From NCBI RefSeq assembly GCF_900102015.1, contig NZ_FNAT01000001.1, forward strand, positions 1 to 64,000: DNA of 64,000 nt, given 5' to 3'. The notes under the pieces were generated by a model. The model was not told the DNA's origin. It worked only from the letters and a program-made list of their open reading frames with translations, and did not search any database. Each line of letters starts with the position of its first letter. The first letter of the stretch is position 1. This stretch comes from Limimaricola pyoseonensis. Its GTDB lineage: Bacteria; Pseudomonadota; Alphaproteobacteria; Rhodobacterales; Rhodobacteraceae. Shown here in pieces: positions 9,109-19,780 of this stretch. The position numbers were made by a program, and so were the translations under genes.

Positions 9109-10272
9109 ATGCCGATCAAGAACCGTTTCGCCGAGCTCCTGCCCGAGATCACCGCCTGGCGGCACGACCTGCACGAGAACCCCGAGATCCTCTACGACAC
9201 CCACCGCACCTCCGGCGTCGTCGCCGAGAAGCTGCGCGCCTTCGGCTGCGACGAGGTGGCCGAGGGGCTGGGCCGCACCGGCGTGGTCGGCGTGATCCGC
9301 GGCAAGCAGACGAACTCGGGCCGGGTGATCGGCCTGCGCGCCGACATGGACGCGCTGCCGATCCACGAGCAGACCGGCAAGCCCTACGCCTCGAAGACCG
9401 ATGGCGCGATGCATGCCTGCGGCCATGACGGCCACACCTCGATGCTGCTCGGCGCCGCGAAGTACCTGAGCGAGACCCGCAACTTCGACGGCACCGTGGT
9501 GGTGATCTTCCAGCCCGCCGAAGAGGGCGGCGGCGGCGGCCGCGAGATGTGCGAGGACGGGCTGATGGAGCGCTTCGGCGTGCAGGAGGTCTACGGCATG
9601 CACAACTGGCCGGGCATCCCGCTCGGGCAGTTCGCGATCCGCCCCGGCGCCTTCTTCGCCTCGACCGACCAGTTCGAGATCACGATCGAGGGCAAGGGCG
9701 GCCACGCCGCCAAGCCGCACGAGACGGTCGACTCGACGCTGGTGGCGAGCCACGTGGTGATCGCGCTGCAATCGATCGCCAGCCGCAACGCCGACCCGAC
9801 CGGGCAGATCGTGGTTTCGGTCACCTCCTTCGAGACCTCGTCCAAGGCCTTCAACGTGATCGCCCAACGGGTGACGCTGAAGGGCACGGTGCGCACCATG
9901 TCGCCCGAGTTCCGCGCCATGGCGCAGGAGCGTCTCACCGCCATCGCCGAGACCACGGCGCGGGCCTTCGGCGCGACCGCCAAGGTGAACTACATCAAGG
10001 GCTACCCGGTGATGATCAACCACGAGGCCGAGACCGAGTTCGCGGCCGAGGTGGCGCGCGCGGTGTCGGGTGACTGCGCCGAGGCGCCGCTGATCATGGG
10101 TGGCGAGGATTTCGCCTACATGCTCGAGGAGCGCCCCGGGGCCTACATCCTCGTCGGCAACGGCGACACGGCCTCGGTGCATCACCCGGAATACGACTTC
10201 TCGGACGAGGCGATCCCGTCGGGCTGCTCGTGGTGGGCGGAGCTGGTCGAGCGGCGGATGCCGGCGGCCTGA
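9109..10272 (+). CDS. M20D-family N-acyl-amino-acid amidohydrolase
   Basis: Two-metal amidohydrolase of the HipO/AbgB/IAA-amino-acid hydrolase group that removes an acyl group from an amino acid or related amide. Metal and catalytic residues are visible in RADMDALPIHEQTGKP, MHACGHDGHTSML, FQPAEEGGGGGREM and MGGEDFAYMLEERPGA. The lid or dimerisation domain lies about residues 190-300. It is 387 residues, normal for the family. It is convergent with the glycosyltransferase gene, with only 7 bp between stops. Substrate is unknown. Confidence 0.93.
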   Translation: MPIKNRFAELLPEITAWRHDLHENPEILYDTHRTSGVVAEKLRAFGCDEVAEGLGRTGVVGVIRGKQTNSGRVIGLRADMDALPIHEQTGKPYASKTDGAMHACGHDGHTSMLLGAAKYLSETRNFDGTVVVIFQPAEEGGGGGREMCEDGLMERFGVQEVYGMHNWPGIPLGQFAIRPGAFFASTDQFEITIEGKGGHAAKPHETVDSTLVASHVVIALQSIASRNADPTGQIVVSVTSFETSSKAFNVIAQRVTLKGTVRTMSPEFRAMAQERLTAIAETTARAFGATAKVNYIKGYPVMINHEAETEFAAEVARAVSGDCAEAPLIMGGEDFAYMLEERPGAYILVGNGDTASVHHPEYDFSDEAIPSGCSWWAELVERRMPAA

Positions 10273-10279
10273 GCGCGCC

Positions 10280-10900
10280 TCAGCCCTTGCGGTGGACGAA
10301 GCGCGGATCGGTGCTGAGCAGCATCTCGACGAAGAGCCGCTCGGCATCGAAATCATGCGGCACCTGCGTGGCGTCGCGCCGGCCCGACAGCGACTTCGAC
10401 GCGAAGAAGTCGAAGCCGTAGAGCGCGGCGCGGCTGACGCCGGAGCGGGCCAGCAGGTCGATCACCATCAGGCCGGTGGTGGCCGGGGCGTCCAGCCGGC
10501 GCCGCAGCCGCGCGTTCTCGTCCGCGGGGTTGAGGTGGAACCCCTCGCGCCGGGCTATACGCCAGGGCAGGCGCTTGCGCTTTGCCGTCATCCACAGCAG
10601 CAGGTCGGGCCGGCGGTCGCGGAGCGTGGCCTCGGGCACCGGGGTGGACATGGCGAGCCAGTCGGTGCGGCTGCCATGCGAGCGCGCGGCGGGCATCGGC
10701 GCGGAATTGAGCCGGATCACCAGGTCGGCCATGTCGATCTCGCGCCCGAAATCGGTGGCGGCGAGGGCGCGGGCATTGCCGACCAGCGCCACGCGCCGGC
10801 TCTCCAGCCGCTCCAGCAGCGCGGCGCGCGGCAGGCCCAGCGTGGAGAGTTGCGCCTCGTCCTGCCGGAACTTGGCGATCTCGAAGCGGAGCCGGTTCAT
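10280..10900 (-). CDS. GT29 sialyltransferase-like glycosyltransferase
   Basis: 206-residue cytosolic protein carrying recognisable GT29 sialylmotifs. Motif L is at residues 37-80 (VALVGNARAL, then GREIDMADLVIRLNSAP and GSRTDW). Motif S is at 140-164 (ATTGLMVIDLL, YGFDFF). An H-x4-E motif VS is at 182-187 (HDFDAE). These families transfer from CMP-sugars, and I infer a CMP-linked nonulosonate or Kdo donor. There is no signal peptide. The start at 10900 overlaps the upstream pyruvyltransferase-like stop by 4 bp (ATGA), indicating coupled translation. It is the last gene of a moaA-waaA-containing minus-strand unit. Confidence 0.82.
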   Translation of the reverse strand: MNRLRFEIAKFRQDEAQLSTLGLPRAALLERLESRRVALVGNARALAATDFGREIDMADLVIRLNSAPMPAARSHGSRTDWLAMSTPVPEATLRDRRPDLLLWMTAKRKRLPWRIARREGFHLNPADENARLRRRLDAPATTGLMVIDLLARSGVSRAALYGFDFFASKSLSGRRDATQVPHDFDAERLFVEMLLSTDPRFVHRKG

Positions 10901-11886
10901 CTGCGCGCCTTCGCCAGCGCCGCGAGATCGGAGAAGAGCGCCTCGGCCCGGGTCTGCGCGGTTTCCAGGAAGGCACGGATGGCAGCGGTCTCGCGCGGCT
11001 CGAAATCCCGGCGCGCGGGCAGGTCGTCGGCCTCGTCGAGCGCGATGAGCCGGTCGAGGCCGAGCCCCGAATCCGAAAGAAGGCGTTCGATCTTCGAGGC
11101 GTTGGAGGCCAGCGCCAGGAACGGCGTTTCGGTCAGCATCGACAGGCACACGGCGTGGAACCGGCCGGTGAGGTGCAACCGGGCCGCGGCGATCCGTTCG
11201 AGATAGGCCGCCTCGTCGCGCGGCATCTCGAGCGGCGGCAGCCGTAGCCGCCCGTACCAGGCGCTGGCCAGGGCGGCGCGGGCCGGGGCGGCGCTCCAGA
11301 TCTTCGAGCGCAGGGTCTTGGTCGGCACCAGCCGCGCCTGCGGCAGGCGCGCGGCGGCGGCGCCGAGCACGCGGCGCGGCGCGGGTTTCACGCTGTCGCC
11401 GACGATCACGCCGTTGCGCCGGGTGGGGGACACCTCGGCCGGGGCCGAGAGCGACAGGTCCGGCAGCCAGCGCACGTCCCGGCCGCTGGCCAGGCGCATC
11501 GCCTCGGCGCTGGCGCTGTCGCGCGCGGCGATCAGGTCGAAGCGGCGCAGCCGCGCGCCCCACTCGTCGGGGTTGTGCTCCCAAAGCGCGTTGACCAGCG
11601 CCAGGGGGGTCTGGCCGCGAGCCGGGTGATCGGCGACCTTCAGAAGCGCCGCGCCGGCGGCGCGGCCGTGATGCAGCGTGCCCTCGCCGTTGACGACGAT
11701 CAGGCTGGCGCGCTTCATCTCGCGCAGGAAGGCCTCGTCGCGGGTCCAGTCGTTGCGCGCCGGGCTGCGGGCGGTCACGTCCAGCCCGTGGCGTTCGAGC
11801 CCATCGACGAGAAGCCGCATCACCCGGGCGCAGCCGTGATGATAACGGGTCGAAGTGTCGTTGAGTATGACGGCGGTACGGGTCAT
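10897..11886 (-). CDS. Polysaccharide pyruvyltransferase-like protein
   Basis: 329-residue protein of the CsaB/WcaK polysaccharide pyruvyltransferase superfamily, which puts ketal pyruvate on surface sugars from PEP or has a related role. Visible signatures are ASLIVVNGEGTLHHG, LIAARDSASAEAMR and GRFHAVCLSMLTETPFLALA near the C-terminal donor site. It lies 39 bp after waaA and overlaps the GT29-like gene by 4 bp. The context suggests decoration of LPS core or another glycan. Acceptor and activity are inferred only. Confidence 0.82.
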   Translation of the reverse strand: MTRTAVILNDTSTRYHHGCARVMRLLVDGLERHGLDVTARSPARNDWTRDEAFLREMKRASLIVVNGEGTLHHGRAAGAALLKVADHPARGQTPLALVNALWEHNPDEWGARLRRFDLIAARDSASAEAMRLASGRDVRWLPDLSLSAPAEVSPTRRNGVIVGDSVKPAPRRVLGAAAARLPQARLVPTKTLRSKIWSAAPARAALASAWYGRLRLPPLEMPRDEAAYLERIAAARLHLTGRFHAVCLSMLTETPFLALASNASKIERLLSDSGLGLDRLIALDEADDLPARRDFEPRETAAIRAFLETAQTRAEALFSDLAALAKARR

Positions 11887-11925
11887 GGCGCCGGTTGCAT
11901 AGGCGGTTTCATCGGGCGTTGTAAG

Positions 11926-13188
11926 TCATTCCTCGTCGCACAGGCGGCGCAGCGCCGACAGCGTCCGCAGCCGTGCCGCGCCGCGATCCGCCATGACCCG
12001 CCCCGCCGCGGTGCGCATCGCCGCGAGCTCGTTCGAGCCGAGCAGGTCGGCCAGAACGGCGCCGATCGCCTCGGGGCGCTCGACGCAGCGCGCGGCCCCG
12101 GACCGGTCGAGCGCGGCATAGGCGGCCGGGGCGTTGTGCAGGCGCGGCCCGTGCAGGAGCGCCGCGCCGAGCCGGGCCGCCTCCCAGGGGTTGTGCCCGC
12201 CCTGCGGGCCGAACGAGCCGCCCAGAAACACCAGCGGCGCCAGCCGGAAGATCAGGCCGGTCTCGCCGATCGCGTCGACCAACCAGACCTCCTGCGACCC
12301 CGGGCCCGCCGTCTCGGTATGCCGGGCATGGGAAAGACCGGCTTGCTCCAGCAGCGCGGCCACGGCGTCGGCGCGCTCGGGGTGGCGCGGCGCGAGGACC
12401 AGCCGCAGGCCGGGATGCCGTGCCCGGGCCTGAAGATGGGCGGCGATGACCGCCTCCTCGTCGCCGGCATGGGTGGAGACCGCGGCCCAGAGCGGCGCGT
12501 CCGCGATGGCCTGCCGCGCCGCGGCCAGCCGCTCGGCATCGACGGGCAGCGGCGCGGCGGCGGCCTTGAGGTCGCCCGGCACGGTGATCCGGTCGCGCGC
12601 GAAGCCGAGCGCCGCGATCTCGGCGGCGACGTCCTCGTCCTGCGCGGTCACGAGGCCGAAGCCCTGCATCAGCGCGGCGGTCAGGCGCGGCGCGCGGGCC
12701 CGGCTGCGCGAGGGTCGCGCGTTGAGCAGCGCCAGCGGCACGCCGCGCTCGCGGGCCTCGGCGAGCAGGCGGGGCCACAGGTCGCCCTCGACCATGCAGG
12801 CGAGATCCGGCCGCCAATGATCGAGGAACCGCCGCGCGGCCCGCGCGGTGTCGAGCGGCAGGTACTGGTGGATCACGCCCGCCTCGATGCGCGCCGCGCG
12901 CGCCGCGCCGGTCGAGGTGGTGGTCGTGACCAGCACCCGCCAGCCGGCCTCCGCGAGGTCGCGGGCCAGGTCGGCGATGGAGGCCACCTCGCCGACGGAG
13001 GCGGCGTTGATCCAGCACAGACGCCCCTCGGGACGGGGGCGGGTGGCCCGGCCGAGCCGCTCGGCCAGGCGGTCCGGCGCGGCGCGCTGACCGTCATGGA
13101 CCCGGCGGGCGATCCGGTCCTCGACGGGCCGCGGTAGCGCCGCCGATCCGCCGAGCCACAGTCGCAGCGGCCAGGGCGTGCCGCTCAT
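11926..13188 (-). CDS. waaA: 3-deoxy-D-manno-octulosonic acid (Kdo) transferase
   Basis: Transfers Kdo from CMP-Kdo to lipid A precursor at the cytoplasmic face of the inner membrane. WaaA signatures are [53 protein letters not shown] and the GT-B C-terminal half. The 420-residue length is typical. The start overlaps the moaA stop by 4 bp (ATGA), so the two are translationally coupled although functionally unrelated. The usual N-terminal membrane anchor is weak here ([14 protein letters not shown]). Confidence 0.94.
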   Translation of the reverse strand: MSGTPWPLRLWLGGSAALPRPVEDRIARRVHDGQRAAPDRLAERLGRATRPRPEGRLCWINAASVGEVASIADLARDLAEAGWRVLVTTTTSTGAARAARIEAGVIHQYLPLDTARAARRFLDHWRPDLACMVEGDLWPRLLAEARERGVPLALLNARPSRSRARAPRLTAALMQGFGLVTAQDEDVAAEIAALGFARDRITVPGDLKAAAAPLPVDAERLAAARQAIADAPLWAAVSTHAGDEEAVIAAHLQARARHPGLRLVLAPRHPERADAVAALLEQAGLSHARHTETAGPGSQEVWLVDAIGETGLIFRLAPLVFLGGSFGPQGGHNPWEAARLGAALLHGPRLHNAPAAYAALDRSGAARCVERPEAIGAVLADLLGSNELAAMRTAAGRVMADRGAARLRTLSALRRLCDEE

Positions 13189-14213
13189 CCGCCGGTGTGG
13201 CTCATGTGGCGGCTGACGCGGCCCGCGACATCCTCGCGCGAGTAGTCGAAATCATGCCCCTTGGGCTTGAGCGCGATCGCGGCGCGGATCGCCCGCTCGA
13301 GCGTGGCGTCGCCCTCGCTCGAGCGCAGCGGGCCCCGCAGGTCGGAATGGCCCTCCTGCCCGAGGCAGGTGTAGATCTCGCCGGTGCAGGTCACGCGCAC
13401 CCGGTTGCAGCTTTCGCAGAAATTGTGGCTCAGGGGCGTGATGAAGCCCACCCGCTGGCGCGTCTCGCCCAGCATGACGTAGCGCGCGGGGCCGCCGGTG
13501 CGGTCGGGCAGGTCGTGCAGCGTGTAGCGCCGCGCCAGATCCGCGCGCAGGTCCTGCAGGCTCCAGTACTGGCCGATCCGGTCCTCGTTGCCGATGTCGC
13601 CCATCGGCATGACCTCGATGAAGGTCAGGTCCATGTCGCGGGCGGCGCAGAACTCGGTGAGCGCGAAGAGCTCGTCCTCGTTGAAGCCCTTGAGCGCGAC
13701 GGTGTTGATCTTGACGCGCAGACCGGCGGCGAGGGCGGCGTCGATCCCGGCCAGCACCTGCGGCAGCCGGCCCCAGCGGGTGACGCGGGCGAACTTCGCC
13801 TCGTCGAGCGTGTCGAGCGAGACGTTCACACGGCGCACCCCGGCGGCGTAGAGATCCTTCGCGTGGCGGCCGAGCTGGCTGCCATTCGTGGTCAGGGTCA
13901 GCTCCTTCAGCGCACCGGTTTCGAGATGCCGGCCCATGGCGGCGAAGAAGGTCATGATGTCCCGGCGCACCAGCGGCTCGCCGCCGGTGATGCGCAGCTT
14001 CTCGACGCCCAGCCGGACGAAGGCCGAGCAGAGGCGGTCGAGCTCCTCCAGCGTCAGAAGCTCGGCCTTGGGCAGGAACTGCATCTTCTCGGACATGCAG
14101 TAGACGCAGCGGAAATCGCAGCGATCCGTCACCGAGACCCGCAGGTAGCGGATCGCCCTCGCGAAAGGATCGACGAGGGGGACGGCAGGCTGCGGGATGG
14201 GTGCGGCTGTCAT
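13185..14213 (-). CDS. moaA: GTP 3',8-cyclase (molybdenum cofactor biosynthesis)
   Basis: Radical-SAM enzyme for the first step of Moco synthesis (GTP to 3',8-cH2GTP). The N-terminal cluster motif C32-x3-C36-x2-C39 sits in [11 protein letters not shown]. The C-terminal cluster is in [16 protein letters not shown], and the protein ends in the conserved Gly-Gly pair (HTGG). The 342-residue length is usual. It heads the minus-strand unit moaA-waaA-pyruvyltransferase-GT29. No other Moco genes are in the window. Confidence 0.96.
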   Translation of the reverse strand: MTAAPIPQPAVPLVDPFARAIRYLRVSVTDRCDFRCVYCMSEKMQFLPKAELLTLEELDRLCSAFVRLGVEKLRITGGEPLVRRDIMTFFAAMGRHLETGALKELTLTTNGSQLGRHAKDLYAAGVRRVNVSLDTLDEAKFARVTRWGRLPQVLAGIDAALAAGLRVKINTVALKGFNEDELFALTEFCAARDMDLTFIEVMPMGDIGNEDRIGQYWSLQDLRADLARRYTLHDLPDRTGGPARYVMLGETRQRVGFITPLSHNFCESCNRVRVTCTGEIYTCLGQEGHSDLRGPLRSSEGDATLERAIRAAIALKPKGHDFDYSREDVAGRVSRHMSHTGG

Positions 14214-14367
14214 GCCGAGAAACTAGGTATCGCGGGCGCGCTTGGCAAGCGAAGCCGCCGGTGGCGAGGGCATCGTGAAACCCCGCCGCGCGGCCGGGCC
14301 GGCAAACGGCCGCCGGCGGGTCTGCGGCGGCTCTTGCCGATGGGGGCGCCGCCGCTACTCTCGGCGC

Positions 14368-14859
14368 ATGACACGCCTGATCATTCCCTCCGCCCTCGTC
14401 GCGCTCGGCCTGCTTTCGGGCTGCGCGGAACTGCAGCAGGCCGCCGCGCCCGAGACGGCCGCAGAGGCCGCCCAGCCCACCGCGCAGCCCGCCCCGGCGG
14501 CGCGGCCCGCGCCGCCGCCCCCGCCGCCGGCGGGCGCCAGCGCCGCGGCGCTCGACACCACCTCCGAGGAGGAGCGGGCCGAGGCGGTCAGCGCCCCCGA
14601 GCCGGGTGGCGAGCAGCAGCTCGGAACCACCATCGCCTCGCTCGGCGCGCCCGCCGAGCCGGGGCTGTGGATGGAAACGCCGCTCGTCAGCGCGGTCACG
14701 CAAGGACGGGTCGAGGCCGCCAACGGCAAGACGGTGAAGCTCGAGCTGCGCCCCTCGGGCGGCGCCGCGGGTTCGGGCAGCGAGATCAGCCTGCCGGCGA
14801 TGCGCCTGCTGGAAGTGCCGCTCACCTCGCTGCCGGAGCTCACGGTCTACCGGGGCTAG
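14368..14859 (+). CDS. Small Pro/Ala-rich lipoprotein, function unknown
   Basis: 163-residue predicted lipoprotein with signal peptide and lipobox LLSGC (Cys19). A flexible Ala/Pro linker (residues ~25-60, including a PPPPPP run) precedes a compact C-terminal domain (LGTTIASLGAPAEPGLWMET, then SLPAMRLLEVPLTSLPELTVY). Homologues in related genomes often bear the misleading name D-galactarate dehydratase; nothing in this sequence supports that enzyme activity. The frame is open upstream to 14242, but the lipoprotein start at 14368 is the only one giving a signal peptide. Confidence 0.82.
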   Translation: MTRLIIPSALVALGLLSGCAELQQAAAPETAAEAAQPTAQPAPAARPAPPPPPPAGASAAALDTTSEEERAEAVSAPEPGGEQQLGTTIASLGAPAEPGLWMETPLVSAVTQGRVEAANGKTVKLELRPSGGAAGSGSEISLPAMRLLEVPLTSLPELTVYRG

Positions 14860-14898
14860 GGCTTGATCGGCGGACCGGGCGGGCCGTAGCCTTCGCCC

Positions 14899-15708
14899 AT
14901 GGCCGCCAATCCGCACAGCCGCACCGACCTTGCGCGCGACCTCCGCGCGCTCGGCCTGCGGGCGGGCGACACGGTGATGGTGCATGCCGCGCTGCGCCGG
15001 CTTGGCCGGGTGCTGGGCGGCGCCGTCGTGCTGGTCGATGCCCTGCTCGACGCCACGGGCCCCGGCGGAACGGTCATGGCCTATACCGATTTCGGCACCG
15101 AGTATGACGACCTGCTCGATGGCGAGGGGCGGGTGCCGGCGCAGTGGCGGCCGCACCTGCCGCCCTTCGACCCGGCCGCCACGCCCGCCATCCGCGAGGT
15201 GGGCGCATGGCCGGAGCTGCTGCGCACCCGGCCCGGGGCGCGCCGCAGCGCCAACCCGGGCGCGGCCTGCGCGGCGCTGGGCGCCCGCGCGCCGGACCTG
15301 ACGCGGGATCATCCCCATGACTACGGCTACGGGGCGGACTCGCCCTTCGGCCGGCTCGCCGCGCTGCCGGGCGGGCGGGTGCTGATGCTGGGGGCGCCGT
15401 GGGAGACAATGACGCTTCTGCACCACGCCGAGCAGATGGCCCGCCTGCCAGACCGGCGCGTGCGCCGTTACGAGGTGCCGCTTGCGGTGGAAGACGGCGT
15501 CTCGTGGCGGATGATCGAGGAGTTCGAGACCCGGATACCGGTGCTGCCGGAATTTCGCGACGACTATTTCGGCGACATCGTGCGCGACTTCGTGGCGTCG
15601 GGGCAGGGCCGCGAGGGGCGGGTGGGCGACGCGCCCGCTCTGCTGGTCGGGGCGGGCGCCATCGTCGATTTCGCCTGTCGCTGGATGGAGGAACGGGCCG
15701 GCGCCTGA
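14899..15708 (+). CDS. AAC(3)-family N-acetyltransferase
   Basis: 269-residue member of the antibiotic 3-N-acetyltransferase superfamily (aminoglycoside AAC(3), YokD, FrbF), which acetylates an amine using acetyl-CoA. Family hallmarks are GLRAGDTVMVHAALRRLGRV at the N-terminus, HDYGYGADSPFGRLAALPGG, and MLGAPWETMTLLHHAEQMA with the conserved catalytic-region His. There are no mobile elements or base-composition shift, so it looks like a resident gene. Actual substrate (an antibiotic or a metabolite) cannot be told. Confidence 0.87.
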   Translation: MAANPHSRTDLARDLRALGLRAGDTVMVHAALRRLGRVLGGAVVLVDALLDATGPGGTVMAYTDFGTEYDDLLDGEGRVPAQWRPHLPPFDPAATPAIREVGAWPELLRTRPGARRSANPGAACAALGARAPDLTRDHPHDYGYGADSPFGRLAALPGGRVLMLGAPWETMTLLHHAEQMARLPDRRVRRYEVPLAVEDGVSWRMIEEFETRIPVLPEFRDDYFGDIVRDFVASGQGREGRVGDAPALLVGAGAIVDFACRWMEERAGA

Positions 15709-15720
15709 AGCACCGGCCCG
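15694..15720 (+). terminator. Weak hairpin between convergent AAC(3) and glmS genes
   Basis: CGGGCCGG (15694-15701) pairs with CCGGCCCG (15713-15720). The loop contains the AAC(3) stop codon. There is no T run, so this is a candidate 3'-end hairpin for the 19-bp convergent gap rather than a clear terminator. Confidence 0.4.
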
Positions 15721-15727
15721 GACCGTG

Positions 15728-17548
<1,821 letters not shown>

Positions 17549-17549
17549 C

Positions 17550-18902
17550 TCAGTCGCCTTTCGATTTCGCGGCCTTGGCGGCGCGCAGTTTCTCGAAGAA
17601 CCGGGCCGCGAAGCCCGGCTTGTTGGTCTGCCGGGCGCGGCCCACCGCCATGTCGCCGGCCGGCACGTTGTGGGTGACCACGGTGCCGGTGGCGGTCATC
17701 GTGCCGTCGCCCAGCGTCACCGGCGCCACCAGCATGGTGTTCGAGCCGATGAAGGCGTCGCGGCCGATGGTGGTGCGGTGCTTGAACACGCCGTCGTAGT
17801 TGCAGGTGATGGTGCCCGCGCCAATATTGGTGCCCGCGCCGATATCGGCGTCGCCCAGATAGGTCAGGTGGTTGACCTTGGCGCCGGTGCCGACCTGCGC
17901 GTTCTTGATCTCGACGAAATTGCCGACATGCACCTCCTCGGCCAGCTCCGCGCCCGGCCGCAGCCGCGCGAAGGGGCCGACGGTGGCGCCGCGCGAGACG
18001 TGGCAGCCCTCGAGATGGCTGAAGGCGCGGATCTTGGCGCCGCTCTCGATGGTGACGCCGGGGCCGAAGACCACGTTGGGCTCGATCACCGTGTCGCGGC
18101 CGATCACCGTGTCGCGGGCGAAGGTGACGGTCTCGGGGGCGAGCAGGGTGACGCCGTCCTCCATCGCCTCGGCGCGCCGGCGCGTCTGGAAGGCGGCTTC
18201 GGCTGCGGCCAGCTCGGCGCGGGTGTTGATGCCCAGCGTCTCGGCCTCCTCGCAGCGCACCACCTCGGCCGAAAGCCCGGCCTCGCGGGCGAGGCCGACG
18301 ATGTCGGTCAGGTAGTATTCGCCCGCGGCGTTGTCGTTGGTGACGCGGTCGAGCAGGCCGAAGAGGGTTTCGGCATCGGCCGCGATCACCCCGGAGTTGC
18401 ACAGCCGGATGGCGCGGGTGGCTTCGTCGGCGTCCTTGAACTCGACGATCCGGTCGAGCCGGTCGCCCTCTGTCACCAGCCGGCCGTAGCGGCCGGGATC
18501 GGCGGCTTCGAAGCCCAGCACGACGAGATCGGCGCGGGCGCGGGCGGCGAGCATCGTCTCGAGCGTCTCGGGCCGGATGAACGGCGTGTCACCGTAGAGC
18601 ACCACCGCGTCGCCCGAGAAGGTCTCGAGCGCGGGCCGGGCCTGCTGGACCGCGTGGCCGGTGCCCTCCTGCGTCTCCTGCCGCACCGTCGCGGCCGTCT
18701 CGTCGAAGGCGCGCGCCGCCGTCTCGACCGCCTCGGCGCCATGGCCCGCGACCACCACCATGCGCTCGGGCTCGAGCGCCAGTCCCGCCGCCATCGCATG
18801 GTGCAGAAGCGGCGACTGGCCGATCTCGTGCAGGACCTTCGGCAGGTCCGAATTCATCCGTGTGCCCCGGCCGGCGGCCAGGACGATCAAGGCCGTGCCC
18901 AT
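17550..18902 (-). CDS. glmU: Bifunctional UDP-GlcNAc pyrophosphorylase / GlcN-1-P acetyltransferase
   Basis: Catalyses the last two steps to UDP-GlcNAc. The N-terminal uridylyltransferase domain (residues 1-~230) has LAAGRGTRMNSDLPKVLHE. The C-terminal left-handed beta-helix (~250-450) has hexapeptide repeats and VNHLTYLGDADIGAGTNIGA with the acetyltransferase-site residues. The 450-residue length is complete. It is the first gene of a glmU-glmS pair and divergent from the HAD phosphatase gene 111 bp away. Confidence 0.97.
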   Translation of the reverse strand: MGTALIVLAAGRGTRMNSDLPKVLHEIGQSPLLHHAMAAGLALEPERMVVVAGHGAEAVETAARAFDETAATVRQETQEGTGHAVQQARPALETFSGDAVVLYGDTPFIRPETLETMLAARARADLVVLGFEAADPGRYGRLVTEGDRLDRIVEFKDADEATRAIRLCNSGVIAADAETLFGLLDRVTNDNAAGEYYLTDIVGLAREAGLSAEVVRCEEAETLGINTRAELAAAEAAFQTRRRAEAMEDGVTLLAPETVTFARDTVIGRDTVIEPNVVFGPGVTIESGAKIRAFSHLEGCHVSRGATVGPFARLRPGAELAEEVHVGNFVEIKNAQVGTGAKVNHLTYLGDADIGAGTNIGAGTITCNYDGVFKHRTTIGRDAFIGSNTMLVAPVTLGDGTMTATGTVVTHNVPAGDMAVGRARQTNKPGFAARFFEKLRAAKAAKSKGD

Positions 18903-19013
18903 CTCTGCCCCTCTTGTCGTTTGGCCGCTGTTCTACTAGCCGCAACCATGGCGACAAGGCTTGAATGACCGGGACGCGATCAAATCCGGCTACGCATCGT
19001 TACAGGAGGCGCC

Positions 19014-19673
19014 ATGCGCACCGTGATCTTCGACCTCGACGGCACTCTCGCGGAAACCAGCGGCGACCTGATCGCCGCCGCCAACCGGTGCTTTGGCGAT
19101 CTCGGACTCGGGCCGCTGCTCGATCCGCGCGAGGACGCGGCCACCGCGATGCACGGGGCGCGGGCCATGCTGCGGCTGGGGCTGAGCCGGGTGGGCGAGG
19201 TGGACGAGCAGGAGATCGAGCGGCAATACCCGCGCCTGCTGGCCTATTACGACGAGGAGATCGACCGGCATTCCGTGCTTTTTCCCGGTGCGGTCGAGGC
19301 GGTGGCGGAGCTGTCGCGGCTGGGCCACCCGGTGGGCATCTGCACCAACAAGCCCGAAGCCCTGGCCGAGAAGCTCCTCGTCCGGCTGGGCGTGCGGGCA
19401 AGCTTCGCCTGCCTCGTCGGCGCCGACACGCTGGCGATGCGCAAGCCCGACCCGGAATGCCTGCGCGAGACCGTGCGCCGGGCGGGCGGCGATCCGGCGC
19501 ATTGCGTCCTCGTCGGCGACACCGAGACCGACCGTGTCACGGCGCGCGCGGCCGGTGTGCCGTCGATCCTGGTAGCCTTCGGGCCCAACGGCCACCGCAC
19601 GGCCGACCTGCGGCCCGAGGCGCTGATCTCGCATTACGACGAACTGGTGGCGGCGGTGCAGGCGCTGGGCTGA
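19014..19673 (+). CDS. gph: HAD hydrolase, phosphoglycolate phosphatase-like
   Basis: 219-residue HAD subfamily IA phosphatase, likely clearing 2-phosphoglycolate. Motif I FDLDGTLAETS (nucleophile and general-acid Asp), motif II ICTNKP, the motif III Lys in MRKPDPE, and motif IV VGDTETDRVTA are all present, with a helical cap between motifs I and II. Start ATG 19014 is preceded by CAGGAGG. The substrate is inferred from overall resemblance to Gph, and other phosphate monoesters are possible. Confidence 0.88.
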   Translation: MRTVIFDLDGTLAETSGDLIAAANRCFGDLGLGPLLDPREDAATAMHGARAMLRLGLSRVGEVDEQEIERQYPRLLAYYDEEIDRHSVLFPGAVEAVAELSRLGHPVGICTNKPEALAEKLLVRLGVRASFACLVGADTLAMRKPDPECLRETVRRAGGDPAHCVLVGDTETDRVTARAAGVPSILVAFGPNGHRTADLRPEALISHYDELVAAVQALG

Positions 19674-19780
19674 GCGCGCCGCGGCCATCTGCCGTTTCGT
19701 TTCACTGGAAACATGCAGCGCGCCCTCGGCGTGCTGCTCTAAGCCGTTTCGCAGATCCGGCCGTCGCTCGCGCCGCGGGC

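Noticed and set aside
14899-15708. AAC(3) gene as part of a mobile resistance cassette
   Set aside because: There is no transposase, integron attC, flanking repeat or compositional break nearby.
19674-19780. Nine-codon frame (19713-19742) as a leader peptide
   Set aside because: It has no downstream gene on the same strand; the next gene is convergent.
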